A stretch of DNA of 64,000 nucleotides from Symbiodinium natans (GCA_905221605.1 CAJNDS010002665.1:62001-126000), one strand, 5' to 3'; numbered from the stretch's first letter, positions 11,132-20,879 are shown. The notes: generated by a model from the sequence alone, not told the origin. A program made the numbers and translations.

Positions 11132-14100
11132 AGGGGGGGGAGGGGGGAGGGGGGGGGTGGGGGGGGGGGGGGAGGGGGGGGGGAGGGGGGGGGAGGGGGG
11201 GGGAGGGGGGGGAGGGGGGGGGGGGGGGGGGGGGGGAGGGGGGGGGGAGGGGGGGGGGGGGAGGGGGGGGGGGGGGGGGGGGGAGGGAGGGGGGGGGGGG
11301 GGGGGGGAGGGGGGGAGGGGGGGGGGGGGGTGGGAGGGGGGGGAGGGGGGGGGGGGGGGGGGGGGGGGGAGGGGGGGGGGAGGGGGGGGAGGGGGGGGGG
11401 GGGGGAGGGGGGGGGAGGGGGGGAGGGAGGGGGGGAGGGGGGGGGGGGGAGGGAGGGGGGGAGGGAGGGGGGGAGGGAGGGGGGGGAGGGAGGGGGGCGG
11501 GAGGAGGGGGAGGGGGGGGGGAGGAGGGTGGGGGGGGGGGGGGGGGGAGGGGGGGGGGAGGGAGGGGGGGAGGGGGGGGAGGGAGGGGGGGGGAGGAGGG
11601 AGGGGGGGGGAGGGAGGGGAGGGAGGGGGGGGGAGGGGAGGGGAGGGGGGGGGGGGGAGGGGGGGGAGGGAGGGAGGAGGGGGGGGGGGAGGGGGGGAGG
11701 GGAGGGAGGGGGGGGAGGGAGGGAGGGGGGGGAGGGAGGGAGGGGAGGGGGGGAGGGAGGGGGGGGGAGGGGGGGGAGGGGGGGGCTTGGTTTAGGATTT
11801 CGGGTTTAGAGCTTCGGGGTTGAGGGTTTAGAGCTTCGGGGTTGAGGGTTTAGGGTTCGGGTTTAGGGTTTTCGGGTTGAGGGTTTAGGTTTCTGGGGGG
11901 GGTTCAGGGGTACCCCAAACCCTAAACCCTAAACCCTAAACCCTAAACCCTGCAACCCTAAACCCTAAACCCTAAACCCTAAACCCTAAACCCTAAAGCC
12001 TAAACCCTAAACCCTAAACCCCAACACCTAAACCCTAAACCCTCAACCCTAAACCGTGCATTAAGGCCACACCTCCTCAAGCGCCCACTGGACGGGGCCT
12101 TCTTCTATAGCCCCTGGACCCGTGCAGTCATACATCCAACCTTCGGTTTCAAGGCTTAGGGTTTAGGGTTTACGGTTTAGGGTTTAGGGCATGGGTCTGC
12201 AGGTTTTGAATATTTCTGGAACGGCCGTGGTGTTTATGGAAGATGTGTCCGGGAAGCAAGGGGCAACTCAAGAAGAACCCGCACGCACAGTAATCCTCAC
12301 AGCAGTTGAAAACCTTTGGACCCCTAAAGCCTAAACCCTAAAACATCAAGTACTCGCACTTGGTCTTTCTAGTGTCAACTCTATGACCTGCCTTCAATAA
12401 ATCGAGCGCCTAAACTCCCACAACCTCCCAGCTTCCCTCATGGGTTCCCCTACTACCCCCCCTCACAGGGTTAGGGTTTAGGGGTCTACGGGTTCCCCTA
12501 CTACCCCCTTCTATACTATACTAACCCCCCCCCCCACCCACCCCCCTAGCTTGCCCCCATAATTAAGGCATACTTGGGGGCACTTAAGCCGACTAGCATG
12601 CAAGCCCATGATTCCCTTAGAAAGAGTCATCCAGGAGACTTCTACAAACCCCTGTATTCTAAGAGGCTTATGTGGGGGTTTACGAAGAGAAGGGACTTCT
12701 ATAACAGCCCCCGCCCCCCCCCCCCCCCCCAAGTAGTAGGATTCCCTTATATTCAGCACCCCAATAAGGTACCCAAACTTTCGGAAGCCCCCATGTAGGA
12801 AGTAAGAACCCTAGTCATTACAAGAGGATTGTATCAACCCTCGACTGTTTGGCTTACACAAACCTTCTTAAGGGTAGTTTCATGGCCCCTCAATATGGTC
12901 CCTGACCTCCTTTAAAGGGTTCTGAAGTATGGGCTCTTTGGTTGTGTAGGGTACTGTTTAGGGGTATATAAGGGGTCCCCCTTTAAGAGCCGATATGAAG
13001 GGACCATGTAGCTAGCCTAAGATGCCGTCTATTCTAGGAGAAGATGTACCAAAAACCCACCTCTAACTGGCCTTCCTTTGCTCGGCGAAACCCTAAACCC
13101 TAAACCCCAAACCCTAAACCCCAAACCCCAAACCCTAAATTTTAAACCCTAAACCCCAAACTCGAAAGCAGGACGAACCTCATGTGCAACACCCCGGAGT
13201 ACTACACCAACGCCTTCTCCAGGATCGAGAACTCCGGGAGGTTCAAGGAGCCTGCGTTTAGTGTTTACGGCTTAGGGCCCGTGGTTGAGGGTTTAGGGTC
13301 TAGGGTTTAGGGTTTAGGGTCTAGGGTTTAGGGTTTAGGGACTAGTGTTCTAATGGGCGTAGGATTCCAACTTCTGGGGCTATCTAGTTTCTCGTCGGCA
13401 TAATTATGTGGCCCCTGAGCAGGACCACACCCAGCTGCAGATGTACACGGGCGACATCCTGTTCCAGCAGATTACGCCCGAGAACGCGGACGCGTTCGAG
13501 GGCAATGCCGTGGAGTATCTTGGCGGTGCCCCGGCAACCAGGATCACTCTCCGGTTTAGGGTTTAGGGTTTAGGGTTTAGGGTTTAGGGTTTAGGGTTTA
13601 GGGTTCGGAGGGCAATTTCGGCTAAGGTTTTTGGGGTCGAAGGGTTCCTGGTTCAGGGTGGCCCAAACCCGGAGGGCTTAAAACCTTCGAAGGGGCTCAG
13701 AGGCTCAGGGTTCAGGAGCTAAACCCTAAACCCTAAACCCTAAACCCTAAACCCTAAACCCTTCTTGGGTCTTCCTGAATCACGGAGTTTGGGGCTTATG
13801 GATACCAAACCTCCCAATCCGCAAGCCCTAACATAGACTGCGCTGCACCCTCCCCAAGCCCTAAGCCCTAAACCCTCAAACCTGAAGCATCCCCTTGCCC
13901 GGAAGCCCTTTTTTAACTTAGCAAGTCTATGTACTGTCCGCTTGAAACCAGCCCTAAACCCTGAACCCTAAACCCTAAACCCTAAACCCTAAACCCCATA
14001 ACCCAACTCTAAACCTTAAACCCTAAACCCTAAACTCCTTAGTAATCCCCAAAGCCCAACTTGCTAACCTTACTTGCAAAGTCAAAGGGGCTTCCACCTG

Positions 14101-17100
14101 GTGATCGAAGCGTCTCTGAAATTTTTCCCTGCGTATATACATATGTTAGTTTTCTATGAATATATATACATATATATATACATATATATATATATATACA
14201 TATACATATACATATACATATGCATATACATATATATATACATACGTACATATAGTTATGTATAGTTATGTAGATATGTATGTATAGCATAAAGTAGGGT
14301 TTAGGGTTTAGGGCGTAGGGTTTAGGGAGGTATACTTATACATATATATATATATGTATATGTATATATGTATATGTATATGTATGTGTGGTAGCATTAT
14401 GTTTTGACATAGCACTCAAGGGATAGTCTAGGACCTTAAAGCCCTAAACCCTAAACCCGGCATCCCGAGGACTGGACGAGCTCCAAACGGATCCCATCGC
14501 CTCCCCCTTCTTTGCGGAGGTCACCGAATTCACAGGCAGTTTGGGGTTTGGGGTTTAGGGTTTAGGGTTTAGGGTTTGGGGTTTAGGGCTACTGCTCAAA
14601 CAGATCCCAGCTGCTGGCGGAAGGCACATCTAAGCCTGCGATGCGGAGCGAGACCAAAGACAAGCAAATCCCTAAGCCCCAAGCCCTGAACTGCAACCCT
14701 AAACCCTAAACCCTAAACCCTAAACCCTAAACCCTAAACCCTAAACCCTAAACCCTAAACCCTAAACCCTAAACCCTAAACCCTAGACCCTAGACCCTAG
14801 ACCCTAGACCCTAGACCCTAGACCCTAGAACCCCAATCCCTGCGGTGCAAGCCACGGCAGGTCACGTGCCCCCACTTTTCTTCAACGTCGGCGCATCTGA
14901 GTCCATCCTGGGAGACTCTGTCCACGCAGCTGTTCTTAAGCTTTAGGGCTCTGGGTTCGGAGTTTAGGGGTTTAGGGTTTAGGGTGAAGGTGCAGGGCTT
15001 GGGTTTATGTACTGTATTTGTGGTCTAGTTTAGGGTGTTTTTAGGCTCTTGAGATGGCCAGGTTTGCGGTTTAGGGTGTAAAGTTTGTTGGGATTTCGGG
15101 ATAAGAGCTTAGCCGGGGCATAAGGTTGCTTGTCGTTGTGTGTGAGGTTGCTCTGTGGGGATGACCTTTCAATTTTAGGGGCAAGGGTTGGGATGTTCCC
15201 TTTTCTACCAACAGTCCTGAATAGGGACTCTGATAGGGGGTACTGCAATCCCCGTTAAGGACTTTGGTATCAGGGGGAACCTTCCAAGTTTGAGCGTGCT
15301 GGACCCTAAGCCTTAAAATCACACACTACGCTTTGAACTCAGCACTGGTGTTGCTCTCTCTCTCTCTCTCTCTCTCCCTGTCTGTTGGTTTGGAACGGCT
15401 GCTAGGCTGTGGCAAGCGTGAAGACTATGACTAAGGGCAACCAGAAAACCCTAAACCCTAAACCCTAAACCCTCAACCCTCAACCCTAAACCCTAAACCC
15501 TAACCGAGGTCGCCCAGATCGCTGCCCAGGCGGGGGTCGACGTCATCCTGGACGTGTACCACGCCATGTGGCACGTGAGCCTCGGATGAACTGGGATACT
15601 GGGTTTAGGGTTTAGGGTTTAGGGTTTAGGGTTTAGTTTTAGGTTCAGGGTTCATGGGTACTTTGTAACCGTTACCCCAATTGTACGTCTACTTATAACA
15701 TACGCACTTGGAGGTCTTACTTGGAGGGTCGGGGGACTTAGTATGTAGATAGTAAGTAGCCGTATAAGTTCTGTACCCTAAAAGGGACCCCTAGTTTGAG
15801 TTATCCTGCTTGTAGTTCTATTAGATACCTACTTACTAAACCCTGAACCCAAACCTTAAACCCTTAACCCTATGGGGTTATGAACCTCCAAGTACAGGGT
15901 TTACGAACTTAGGGTGCGCGAGACCCTGAATTCACAAGGGCATTGTGTGTGGCAATGTTTGCACAGTTACCCTTCGAGCCCTTAAGCTCTCTCATACCCT
16001 CAAACCCTACACCCTAAACCCTAAACTCTAAACCCTAAACTCTAAACCCTAAACCCTAAACCCTAAACCCTAAACCCTAAACCCTAAACCCTAAACCCTA
16101 AACCCTAAACCCTAAACCCTAAACCCTAAACCCTAAACCCTAAACCCTAAACCCTAACACCTAAACCCTAAACCCTAAACCCTAAACCCTAAACCCTAAA
16201 CCCTAAACCCTAAACCCTAAACCCTAAACCCTAAACCCTAAACCCTAAACCCTAAACCCTAAACCCTAAACCCTAAACCCTAAACCCTAAACCCTAAACC
16301 CTTCCCTGAAGCACTTAAGCCCTTGCAGCCTTGGAGCCCTTAAGCCCTTAATCCCGTTCTTGCATCCCTACACCCCGTAATTGGTTTAGGTTAGGGTTTC
16401 TAGGCTTCAGGATGTAGGGTTTAGGGACCCTGAAGCCTGAACCCTAAACCCTAAACCCTAAACCCTAAACCCTAAACCCTAAACCCGAAGTAGCGATTTG
16501 CATTTGCTTCTTCTGCCCTTGACAGGTTTCCGATGTACTCGGAAGGCTGTGGCAGCGGTGTCGAGCTTTGGCAAGGCGGGGGTTGGGGGGGGGGTTGGGT
16601 TTAGGGTTTAGGGCTAGGGTTTAGGGTTTAGGGTTTAGGTTTTAGGGTTTAGGGTTTAGGGTTTAGGGTTTCAGGGCTGAGGGCGGCTTAGGCCTTAGGG
16701 CTAGGGCTTAGGGTTTCGGGCTTAGGGCTTAGGGGAATTAGGGGCTAACGGCACGACGCGGCAGGGAGTGTTTCCTTGCGTGTGGTTTTGCCTGCTTGTC
16801 AAGAGCTCCATGCTATCAGCACAGCCGTTTCCAAGCTTACGAGTTCTGATCTGCAACCAGGCTTCTTATTCCAGTTAATATCAGCCGACCAAAGTACCCT
16901 GAAGGGAAGAGGAGAGATTGAAACTGTACTCCCAAAATGGTCCATAAGTTCGGTTTGGATGCTATTGCTACTAGGGGGTGTAGGGTGTAGGGTTTAGGGA
17001 CTGTTCAAAATTATGGTGCCGATTCTTGGTACCTTCTGGCATGCAGGGCATGGCTTCCTTGTGCACAGGACCACTTACATGGGGGTCGGGGTCGACTTGC

Positions 17101-17739
17101 ATCGAGTTGGTTGGATCCCGTGTTTGTTGCTGCAAGGAGGTTTAGGGTTCAGATTTAGGGTTTAGGGTTTAGGATGCAGGATTTAGGGTTCAGGATTTAG
17201 GGAGGTGGAGTTCTGGCAATTTGGGCCGCGGGCCTGGGGTTGGACCAGAATTCCAAGTACGACGATCGGTACCCCAAAACCCTAAAACCCTACAACCCTA
17301 CAACTCTACACCCTAAAACCGTACAACCCTAAAACCGTACAACCCTAAAACCCGAAAACCGTACTGTACAACCCTAAAACCCTAAGACCCTAAGACCCTG
17401 AAACCCTGAAGCCCTGAAGCCAACATAAAGCCTGAGCCCCCAGGTTGGATATATGGGGTTTAGGGTTCAGGGTTTAGGGTTTAGAGTTTAGGGTTTAATT
17501 AGGGCTTAGGGTTTTAGAGCTTAGGGGAGTTCAGGGTTAGACCCGACAGCCTGCGCCCCAGCATGGACCCTCACTCAACGCCGCCGGGGGTTTTGAGCCT
17601 CAAGCCCTCAAACCCCAAAACCCTAAAATATCAGGGTGTAGGGTTTAGGGTTTAGAGTTACTGGGAAGGTGCCTACGCAATCAACAAGACGGGGCTCTTC
17701 GTGCGGCACATCGCCGAGACGGGGCGGCTGCCCTACAAG
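6237..17739 (+). CDS. Hormone-sensitive-lipase-like alpha/beta hydrolase, 14 exons
   Basis: The exons are 6237-6285, 7343-7430, 8031-8079, 8322-8361, 8750-8781, 9781-9862, 12066-12116, 13172-13247, 13423-13525, 14470-14535, 14861-14925, 15509-15576, 16526-16575 and 17669-17739. They join in one continuous phase and give about 296 residues. In order, the product carries the oxyanion-hole motif HGGSW, the strand DYPLVPAG, the nucleophile elbow GGDSSGGG, SPWTNL, DPIASPFF, the strand PPLFFNVGASES with a likely acid residue in LGDS, and MWHVFP with the probable catalytic His. This order is that of the alpha/beta hydrolase-3 (HSL/carboxylesterase) family, so it likely hydrolyses an ester; the substrate is unknown. 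Donors are mostly GC or GA. Start and stop are not fixed; candidate exons lie on both sides. Confidence 0.85.
6534..6686. repeat. MITE-like element, family 1
   Basis: Long hairpin: GGTTCATGGTACTTACTAACC on the left pairs with GGTTAGTAAGTACCATGAACC on the right, around a centre with AGGGGT and ACCCCT. It lies in the intron between hydrolase exons a and b. Confidence 0.75.
7343..7430 (+). CDS. Hydrolase exon b, oxyanion hole (THGGSW)
   Basis: The frame reads RILYTHGGSWMFGSPDTDSY and continues AQLGSKLSK. HGGSW matches the HGGG-type oxyanion motif of the HSL family. The GC donor at 7431 leaves phase 0. CCCTAAA repeats end just before the acceptor and TTTAGGG repeats start 10 bases after the donor. 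Confidence 0.85.
8031..8079 (+). CDS. Hydrolase exon c (VTGAVVMLTDYPLVPAG)
   Basis: Acceptor CAG ends at 8030. The frame reads VTGAVVMLTDYPLVPA plus one base, matching the family's DYRLAPE-type strand and loop. The GC donor at 8080 gives the phase needed by the next exon (A-G-N-Y-T). Confidence 0.8.
8322..8361 (+). CDS. Hydrolase exon d (NYTSILQWSITAL)
   Basis: Acceptor AG at 8320-8321, GC donor at 8362. NYTSILQWSITAL is the helix after the DYPLVPAG loop. The preceding intron (242 bases) has only a TTTAGGG arm and the following one only a CCCTAAA arm. Confidence 0.75.
8750..8781 (+). CDS. Hydrolase exon e (QWLETHGPHE)
   Basis: A 32-base exon between AG at 8748-8749 and a GC donor at 8782. 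It completes A-L-Q-W-L-E-T-H-G-P, the conserved WL-x-x-x-G-P stretch before the nucleophile elbow. Confidence 0.8.
9781..9862 (+). CDS. Hydrolase exon f, nucleophile elbow (GGDSSGGG)
   Basis: The frame reads RPPLFVGGDSSGGGTTLSLV and continues LTLSKK. G-D-S-S-G-G is the Ser nucleophile elbow of the hydrolase-3 family. A GC donor at 9863 is chosen because it makes K-K-P-P-H-L-L across the junction. The next intron is 2203 bases and holds the giant homopurine tract. Confidence 0.88.
10233..11785 (+). repeat. Homopurine tract of about 1.55 kb, G runs broken by single A
   Basis: Almost pure G with single A (and a few GA or AA) spacers; only about eight pyrimidines interrupt it (for example near 10557, 10790, 10954 and 11498). 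It lies in the 2.2-kb intron between hydrolase exons f and g. The poly-Gly/Arg/Glu ORFs over it are artefacts. Such a strand can form quadruplexes or triplex DNA and would be hard to replicate and sequence. Confidence 0.95.
12066..12116 (+). CDS. Hydrolase exon g (PHLLKRPLDGAFFYSPW)
   Basis: Acceptor AAG at 12063-12065; the frame reads PHLLKRPLDGAFFYSP plus two bases. A GA donor at 12117 joins to the next exon as S-P-W-T-N-L. The SPW motif after the nucleophile helix is typical of the family. Confidence 0.82.
12890..13020. repeat. MITE-like element, family 2
   Basis: Hairpin element with ATGGTCCCTGACCTCC at one side and a matching GGGACCAT at the other, centre GTATGGGCTCTTTGG and AAGGGGTCCCC. 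Related copies lie at 28105-28262, 31940-32010, 37365-37500 and 38555-38645. Confidence 0.6.
13172..13247 (+). CDS. Hydrolase exon h (TNLMCNTPEYYTNAF)
   Basis: Acceptor CAG ends at 13171. The frame reads TNLMCNTPEYYTNAFSRIEN then SGRFK. A GA donor at 13248 or a GC donor at 13255 would both keep phase 0; the choice is open. Confidence 0.8.
13423..13525 (+). CDS. Hydrolase exon i (YTGDILFQQITPENADAFEG)
   Basis: Acceptor CAG ends at 13422. The frame begins DHTQLQMYTGDILFQQITPE and ends NAVEYLGG across a GT donor at 13526. The intron before it is 175 bases with TTTAGGG repeats only. Confidence 0.82.
14146..14390. repeat. AT-rich (TA)n microsatellites
   Basis: Two runs of TATATA/CATATA (14146-14285 and 14336-14390) around a small TTTAGGG block; intronic between hydrolase exons i and j. 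Confidence 0.85.
14470..14535 (+). CDS. Hydrolase exon j (DPIASPFF)
   Basis: Acceptor GAG ends at 14469, GC donor at 14536. The frame reads LDELQTDPIASPFFAEVTEF then T. D-P-x-A-S-P is a hallmark segment before the last core strands of HSL-type hydrolases. Confidence 0.87.
14695..14829 (-). repeat. CCCTAAA array switching to CCCTAGA
   Basis: About 12 CCCTAAA units are followed at about 14782 by seven CCCTAGA units; it lies 32 bases before hydrolase exon k. Confidence 0.9.
14861..14925 (+). CDS. Hydrolase exon k (PPLFFNVGASES)
   Basis: Acceptor CAG ends at 14860. The frame reads HVPPLFFNVGASESILGDSV then H, the strand and turn that carry the family's acid residue; the Asp of LGDS is the best candidate. 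The GC donor at 14926 keeps phase 0. Confidence 0.87.
15354..15377. repeat. (TC)n microsatellite
   Basis: About 11 TC units inside the intron before hydrolase exon l. Confidence 0.9.
15509..15576 (+). CDS. Hydrolase exon l, catalytic His (HAMWH)
   Basis: Acceptor GAG ends at 15508. The frame reads VAQIAAQAGVDVILDVYHAM then WH. The family pattern A-G-V-x-V-x-L-x-V-x-x-x-M-W-H is clear. A GA donor at 15577 is preferred over GT at 15575 because it gives W-H-V-F-P-M at the junction. Confidence 0.88.
15998..16303 (-). repeat. Longest CCCTAAA array, about 43 units
   Basis: Nearly perfect CCCTAAA over 300 bases with a few variants (for example CCCTAACAC near 16157). It forms the 3' arm of the intron before hydrolase exon m. 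Confidence 0.92.
16526..16575 (+). CDS. Hydrolase exon m (FPMYSEGCGSGVELWQG)
   Basis: Acceptor CAG ends at 16525, GC donor at 16576. It continues H-V-F-P-M-Y-S-E-G-C-G-S-G-V-E-L-W-Q, the loop and helix start after the catalytic His. Confidence 0.82.
17669..17739 (+). CDS. Hydrolase exon n, last helix (AYAINKTGLFVRHI)
   Basis: Acceptor AAG ends at 17668, GT donor at 17740. The frame reads AYAINKTGLFVRHIAETGRL then PYK, the C-terminal helix pattern of the family. It ends in phase 0, and the gene appears to continue. Confidence 0.83.
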
Positions 17740-18290
17740 GTGGACCGAGGTTTCGGGTTTCGGGTTTCGGGTTTAGGGTTTGGGTTTAGGGTTTAGGGTT
17801 TCGGGTTTAGGGTTTAGGGTTTAGGGCTAGGGTTCAGGGTTTAGAGCTTAGGGTTTAGGGTTCAGGGTTTAGGTGATTTGGGGTCGAGGGTACGGGGTCA
17901 TCATTTGGGGTTTAGTTTGGAGGGCATGGGGAGCGATTTGGGGCGCAGGCTGGTTTAGGGCTTATCGATGCACCTCGGGCTCAGTTCTCTTTTTTAAAAA
18001 AGGGCTTAGGGTTTAGGCTCTAGGGCTAGGGGTTTAATTAGGGTTTAGGGTAGGCCTTAATAATTGGAATAGGGTTTGGGGGGGGGGGGGGGGGTTATTA
18101 TTCTAGTGTAATTAGAAAGGGACCATGAGGGAAAACTATTCGTACTTATTCGGACCCCCCAAGTACGACTAAACTGATGGTGGACCACGTGATTTTCAGG
18201 GTTCATTTTCTCCGGCGCGGGTTTGGGGAAAATGTTGGAGTTTTGGGCCTTACCTCGACTCGATGATTTACCTACAGCCCTATGGGTTGT

Positions 18291-18514
18291 ACCCACCACC
18301 ACCACTACCACCAGCACCACCACCACCTCCACCACCTCCACCAGCAGCACGCCCGCCAGCAGCAGCAGCAGCAGCACCACCACCACCAGCAGCAGCAGCA
18401 GCACCACCACCAACAACACCACCACGACCACCACCACCACCACCACCACCACCACCAGCACCACCACCAGCACCACCACCACCTCCACCTCCACCTCCAC
18501 CACCACCACCACGA
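18291..18514 (+). repeat. (CAC/CAG/CAA) trinucleotide repeat
   Basis: A run of about 220 bases of imperfect CAC, CAG, CTC and CAA triplets. All frames are open (Thr/Ser, Pro/Ala, His/Gln), which is expected from the repeat, so no gene is called. It lies in the intron between 17739 and 18663. Confidence 0.9.
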
Positions 18515-18662
18515 CTAAAATTTCAAGGTAATGGAGCGACAGGTGGGACCCAAAGCCCCAGACCCTTTAAACCTAAACGCTAAACCCTAAACCCTAAACC
18601 CCCAACCCTAACCCTAAACCCTTTGATTTGGGGGCCTAGGGGAGCGTGACACAGCTCTGCAG

Positions 18663-18700
18663 GTGTCCATCGAAGGCCCACAGGGTGGTCCGCCGCAGTC
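18663..18700 (+). CDS. Probable downstream exon of the hydrolase gene
   Basis: Acceptor CAG (18660-18662) and phase 0 continue the hydrolase frame as VSIEGPQGGPPQ. A GA donor at 18701 gives the phase needed by the 20010 exon. There is no family match for this tail. Confidence 0.55.
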
Positions 18701-19497
18701 GAGCCTTGGACCAGGGTTTAGGGTTTAGGAATTTAGGGTGTAGGGGTTTGGTGGCCCCCGATTTTGGTCACCCTATGGCCGTATCTTCCCTCTCGCCTCG
18801 GCTACCCGAATATTCCCAAAGAGCCCTCTACACGCCCTTAAATTAAGGCAGAGGCCTTAGCTAAATTACTGCAAGGGTCCCTACCCAGAGACTCCAATCC
18901 TCCTTCCTTAAACCATGTAAAGAACCCTTCGACATTTTAAGGAATATTCCAATGAAGGGGTAGTATTGGAGTTCCTGGATATGTCGTGTAAGGTATTCTC
19001 CTGTAATTAAGGGGTACAGGGCTCTCTTGGTTCGTTGTCGGGCTGAGGGTTTAGGGCTCCTAGGGTTAAGGGCTCCTAGGTTTTAGGGCTCCTAGGGCCT
19101 AGGGCTTTGGGGTTTAGGGTTTAGGGTTTAGGGTTTAGGGTTTAGGGCTCCTAAAACCCTACTCCCCTCCCCCCCCCCCCCCCCCCCCCTTGAAGCTCTC
19201 TCCAGGAGCATTTTGGCCCACTTCTGGGAGCCAGGAAAGAGCAAGCTGCCAGCCTTCCAGTGCTTGGGCATGAGCTTAGAGCCGTTGCGGACTTCGGGTT
19301 TAGGGTTTAGGGTTTAGGGTTTAGGTTTTAGGGTTTTGGGTTTTAAGGGTGTTGGTTTTTTGGGGTTTCGGCTTAGAGTCCCTAACATTAGGACAGTTTT
19401 GGTTTCGGCTTCCTGCCTCTGGCTGGGGCTTAGGATTCCGGTTTAGGGTTTAGGGTTTGGGGTTTAGGGTTTAGGGTTCAGGGTGTCGAGGGGCCCT

Positions 19498-19635
19498 ACT
19501 TGGAGGTTCGTGGTACTAATATGTAACCTCAGGTCGAATTGCGCTTATCAGCCACACCCAAATTCCTCTAAGTTTAGGTGATAGAGTAGACTTGTAACTT
19601 GTAACTGGGGTTATAACTACCCAGGAACCTCCAAG
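19498..19635. repeat. MITE-like element, family 1
   Basis: TACTTGGAGGTTCGTGGTAC at the left and AGGAACCTCCAAG at the right. Intronic, between the 18663 and 20010 exons. Confidence 0.65.
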
Positions 19636-20009
19636 AAGGATTTGGGGTGGTTGCAGGTCGAGGGCTTCGCGGTTAGGGTGTAGGTTAGGGTCGAGGGCTT
19701 TAGGGTTGAGGGCTGAGGGCACAGGGTTTGGAGGATAGTCCGGTGTGCGAGTTAAGGGCTTAGGGTTTTGTGTCCAGGGTTTGGGGGCGACTGTTAAGCG
19801 TGGCGACGTATGGCTTAAGGGGGTTTAGGAGTCTTGGGGGTCAGGGCCGTAGGGTTTTCAGGTTCTTCGGGTTTAGGGCTTCAGGGTTTGAAGGTTTAAA
19901 TTTCGAGACACAAGGTTTCAGGAGTCTTAGGGTTTTCAGGGCTTGTGTTGACGAGAGGCTAAATCCAAAGCCCTAAGCCCTAAACCCTAACGAGAAACCT
20001 TTTATCCAG

Positions 20010-20093
20010 GTACCTCTATGATCCTAACATCAAGAAGTTCGAGAAGGTTGGTGAGCTGATGCCCAACACGGATGCGGCGCAACTCGCCCAAGG
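20010..20093 (+). CDS. Probable downstream exon (YLYDPNIKKFEKVGELMPNT)
   Basis: Acceptor CAG ends at 20009; the frame YLYDPNIKKFEKVGELMPNT then DAAQLAQ joins the 18663 exon in phase. The 3' end is uncertain (GC donor at 20086 or G-rich GT at 20094). Reading straight on meets a TAA near 20124, so it could also be the last exon. Confidence 0.6.
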
Positions 20094-20192
20094 GTTTTGG
20101 GTTTTCGGATGCGGCTTTAAGCCTTAAACCCTAAACCCCAAATCCCCAGATTAACCCTAAACCCAAGGGTGATTGATGGGTTTTATGTCAAG

Positions 20193-20269
20193 GCATATGC
20201 ATTGACGGGCATTTGCACTTCGCAAGCTACTGCCCGAATCTTCCACCTCCATGCCTGCCCTAAGCACGG
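20193..20269 (+). CDS. Candidate exon
   Basis: Acceptor AAG ends at 20192, GT donor at 20270. The frame reads AYALTGICTSQATARIFHLH then ACPKH. TTTAGGG-like repeats follow. Unidentified. Confidence 0.4.
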
Positions 20270-20815
20270 GTTTACGGTTTATGTTTCGGGTTTAGGGTTT
20301 AGGGTGTCTGTTTCACCTTAAACCCATGATTTCGCAACCCAAAACCCTAAACTTCTGAACATTTCTACACTTTAGACCATAGACCCTAACCCTAAACCCT
20401 AAACACTACCCCCCCCCCCCCCAAAAAAAAAAAAAAAAAAAAAAAAAACCTAAAGCCCGAAACCCCCTCTTCTAATTTGCGGCCCTTCAAAGTGTGACAG
20501 GGGCAGGCTTTTTTCGGGGTTTTGGCTCTAGGGTTTAGGTTTGGATTGTGGGTTCAGTGTTTTAGGCATTCGGACTTAGGGTTTAGGGTTTAGAGAAACG
20601 CGGGCGGTTTGTGTCAGTGGCGGAGGGGAACAAGTTGAAGCCTCAAACTCTGAACCCCACACCTACTGTTGCTAAAGGGATTGTGCAGAAATGTAGGTAT
20701 GGGGCATTCCCACCAACCCTTAACCCTAAACCCTAATCCCTAAACCCGAAACCCTAAACCCTAAATCCTAAACCCTGAAACCCTCCTGAAGTTTTAGGGT
20801 GTTTGTTGGGTCTAG

Positions 20816-20879
20816 GACCCCTGCACCAGCAGCCCAAATTGTCCGTGCACCAGCAGCCCAAATTGTCCGTGCCCTGTCG
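20816..20879 (+). CDS. Candidate exon with duplicated 8-residue unit
   Basis: Acceptor TAG ends at 20815, GT donor at 20880. The frame is DPC followed by two copies of TSSPNCPC and then PV. The 24-base unit is perfectly repeated in tandem, so the reading frame is kept. Cys/Pro-rich; function unknown. Confidence 0.5.

Noticed and set aside
10158-11823. Three overlapping ORFs of 417-545 codons
   Set aside because: They are poly-Gly/Arg/Glu read-through of the homopurine tract, open in all plus frames because the tract lacks T.
18057-18583. ORFs of 78-151 codons rich in Thr, His, Pro or Val
   Set aside because: All come from the CAC/CAG trinucleotide repeat and are open on both strands.
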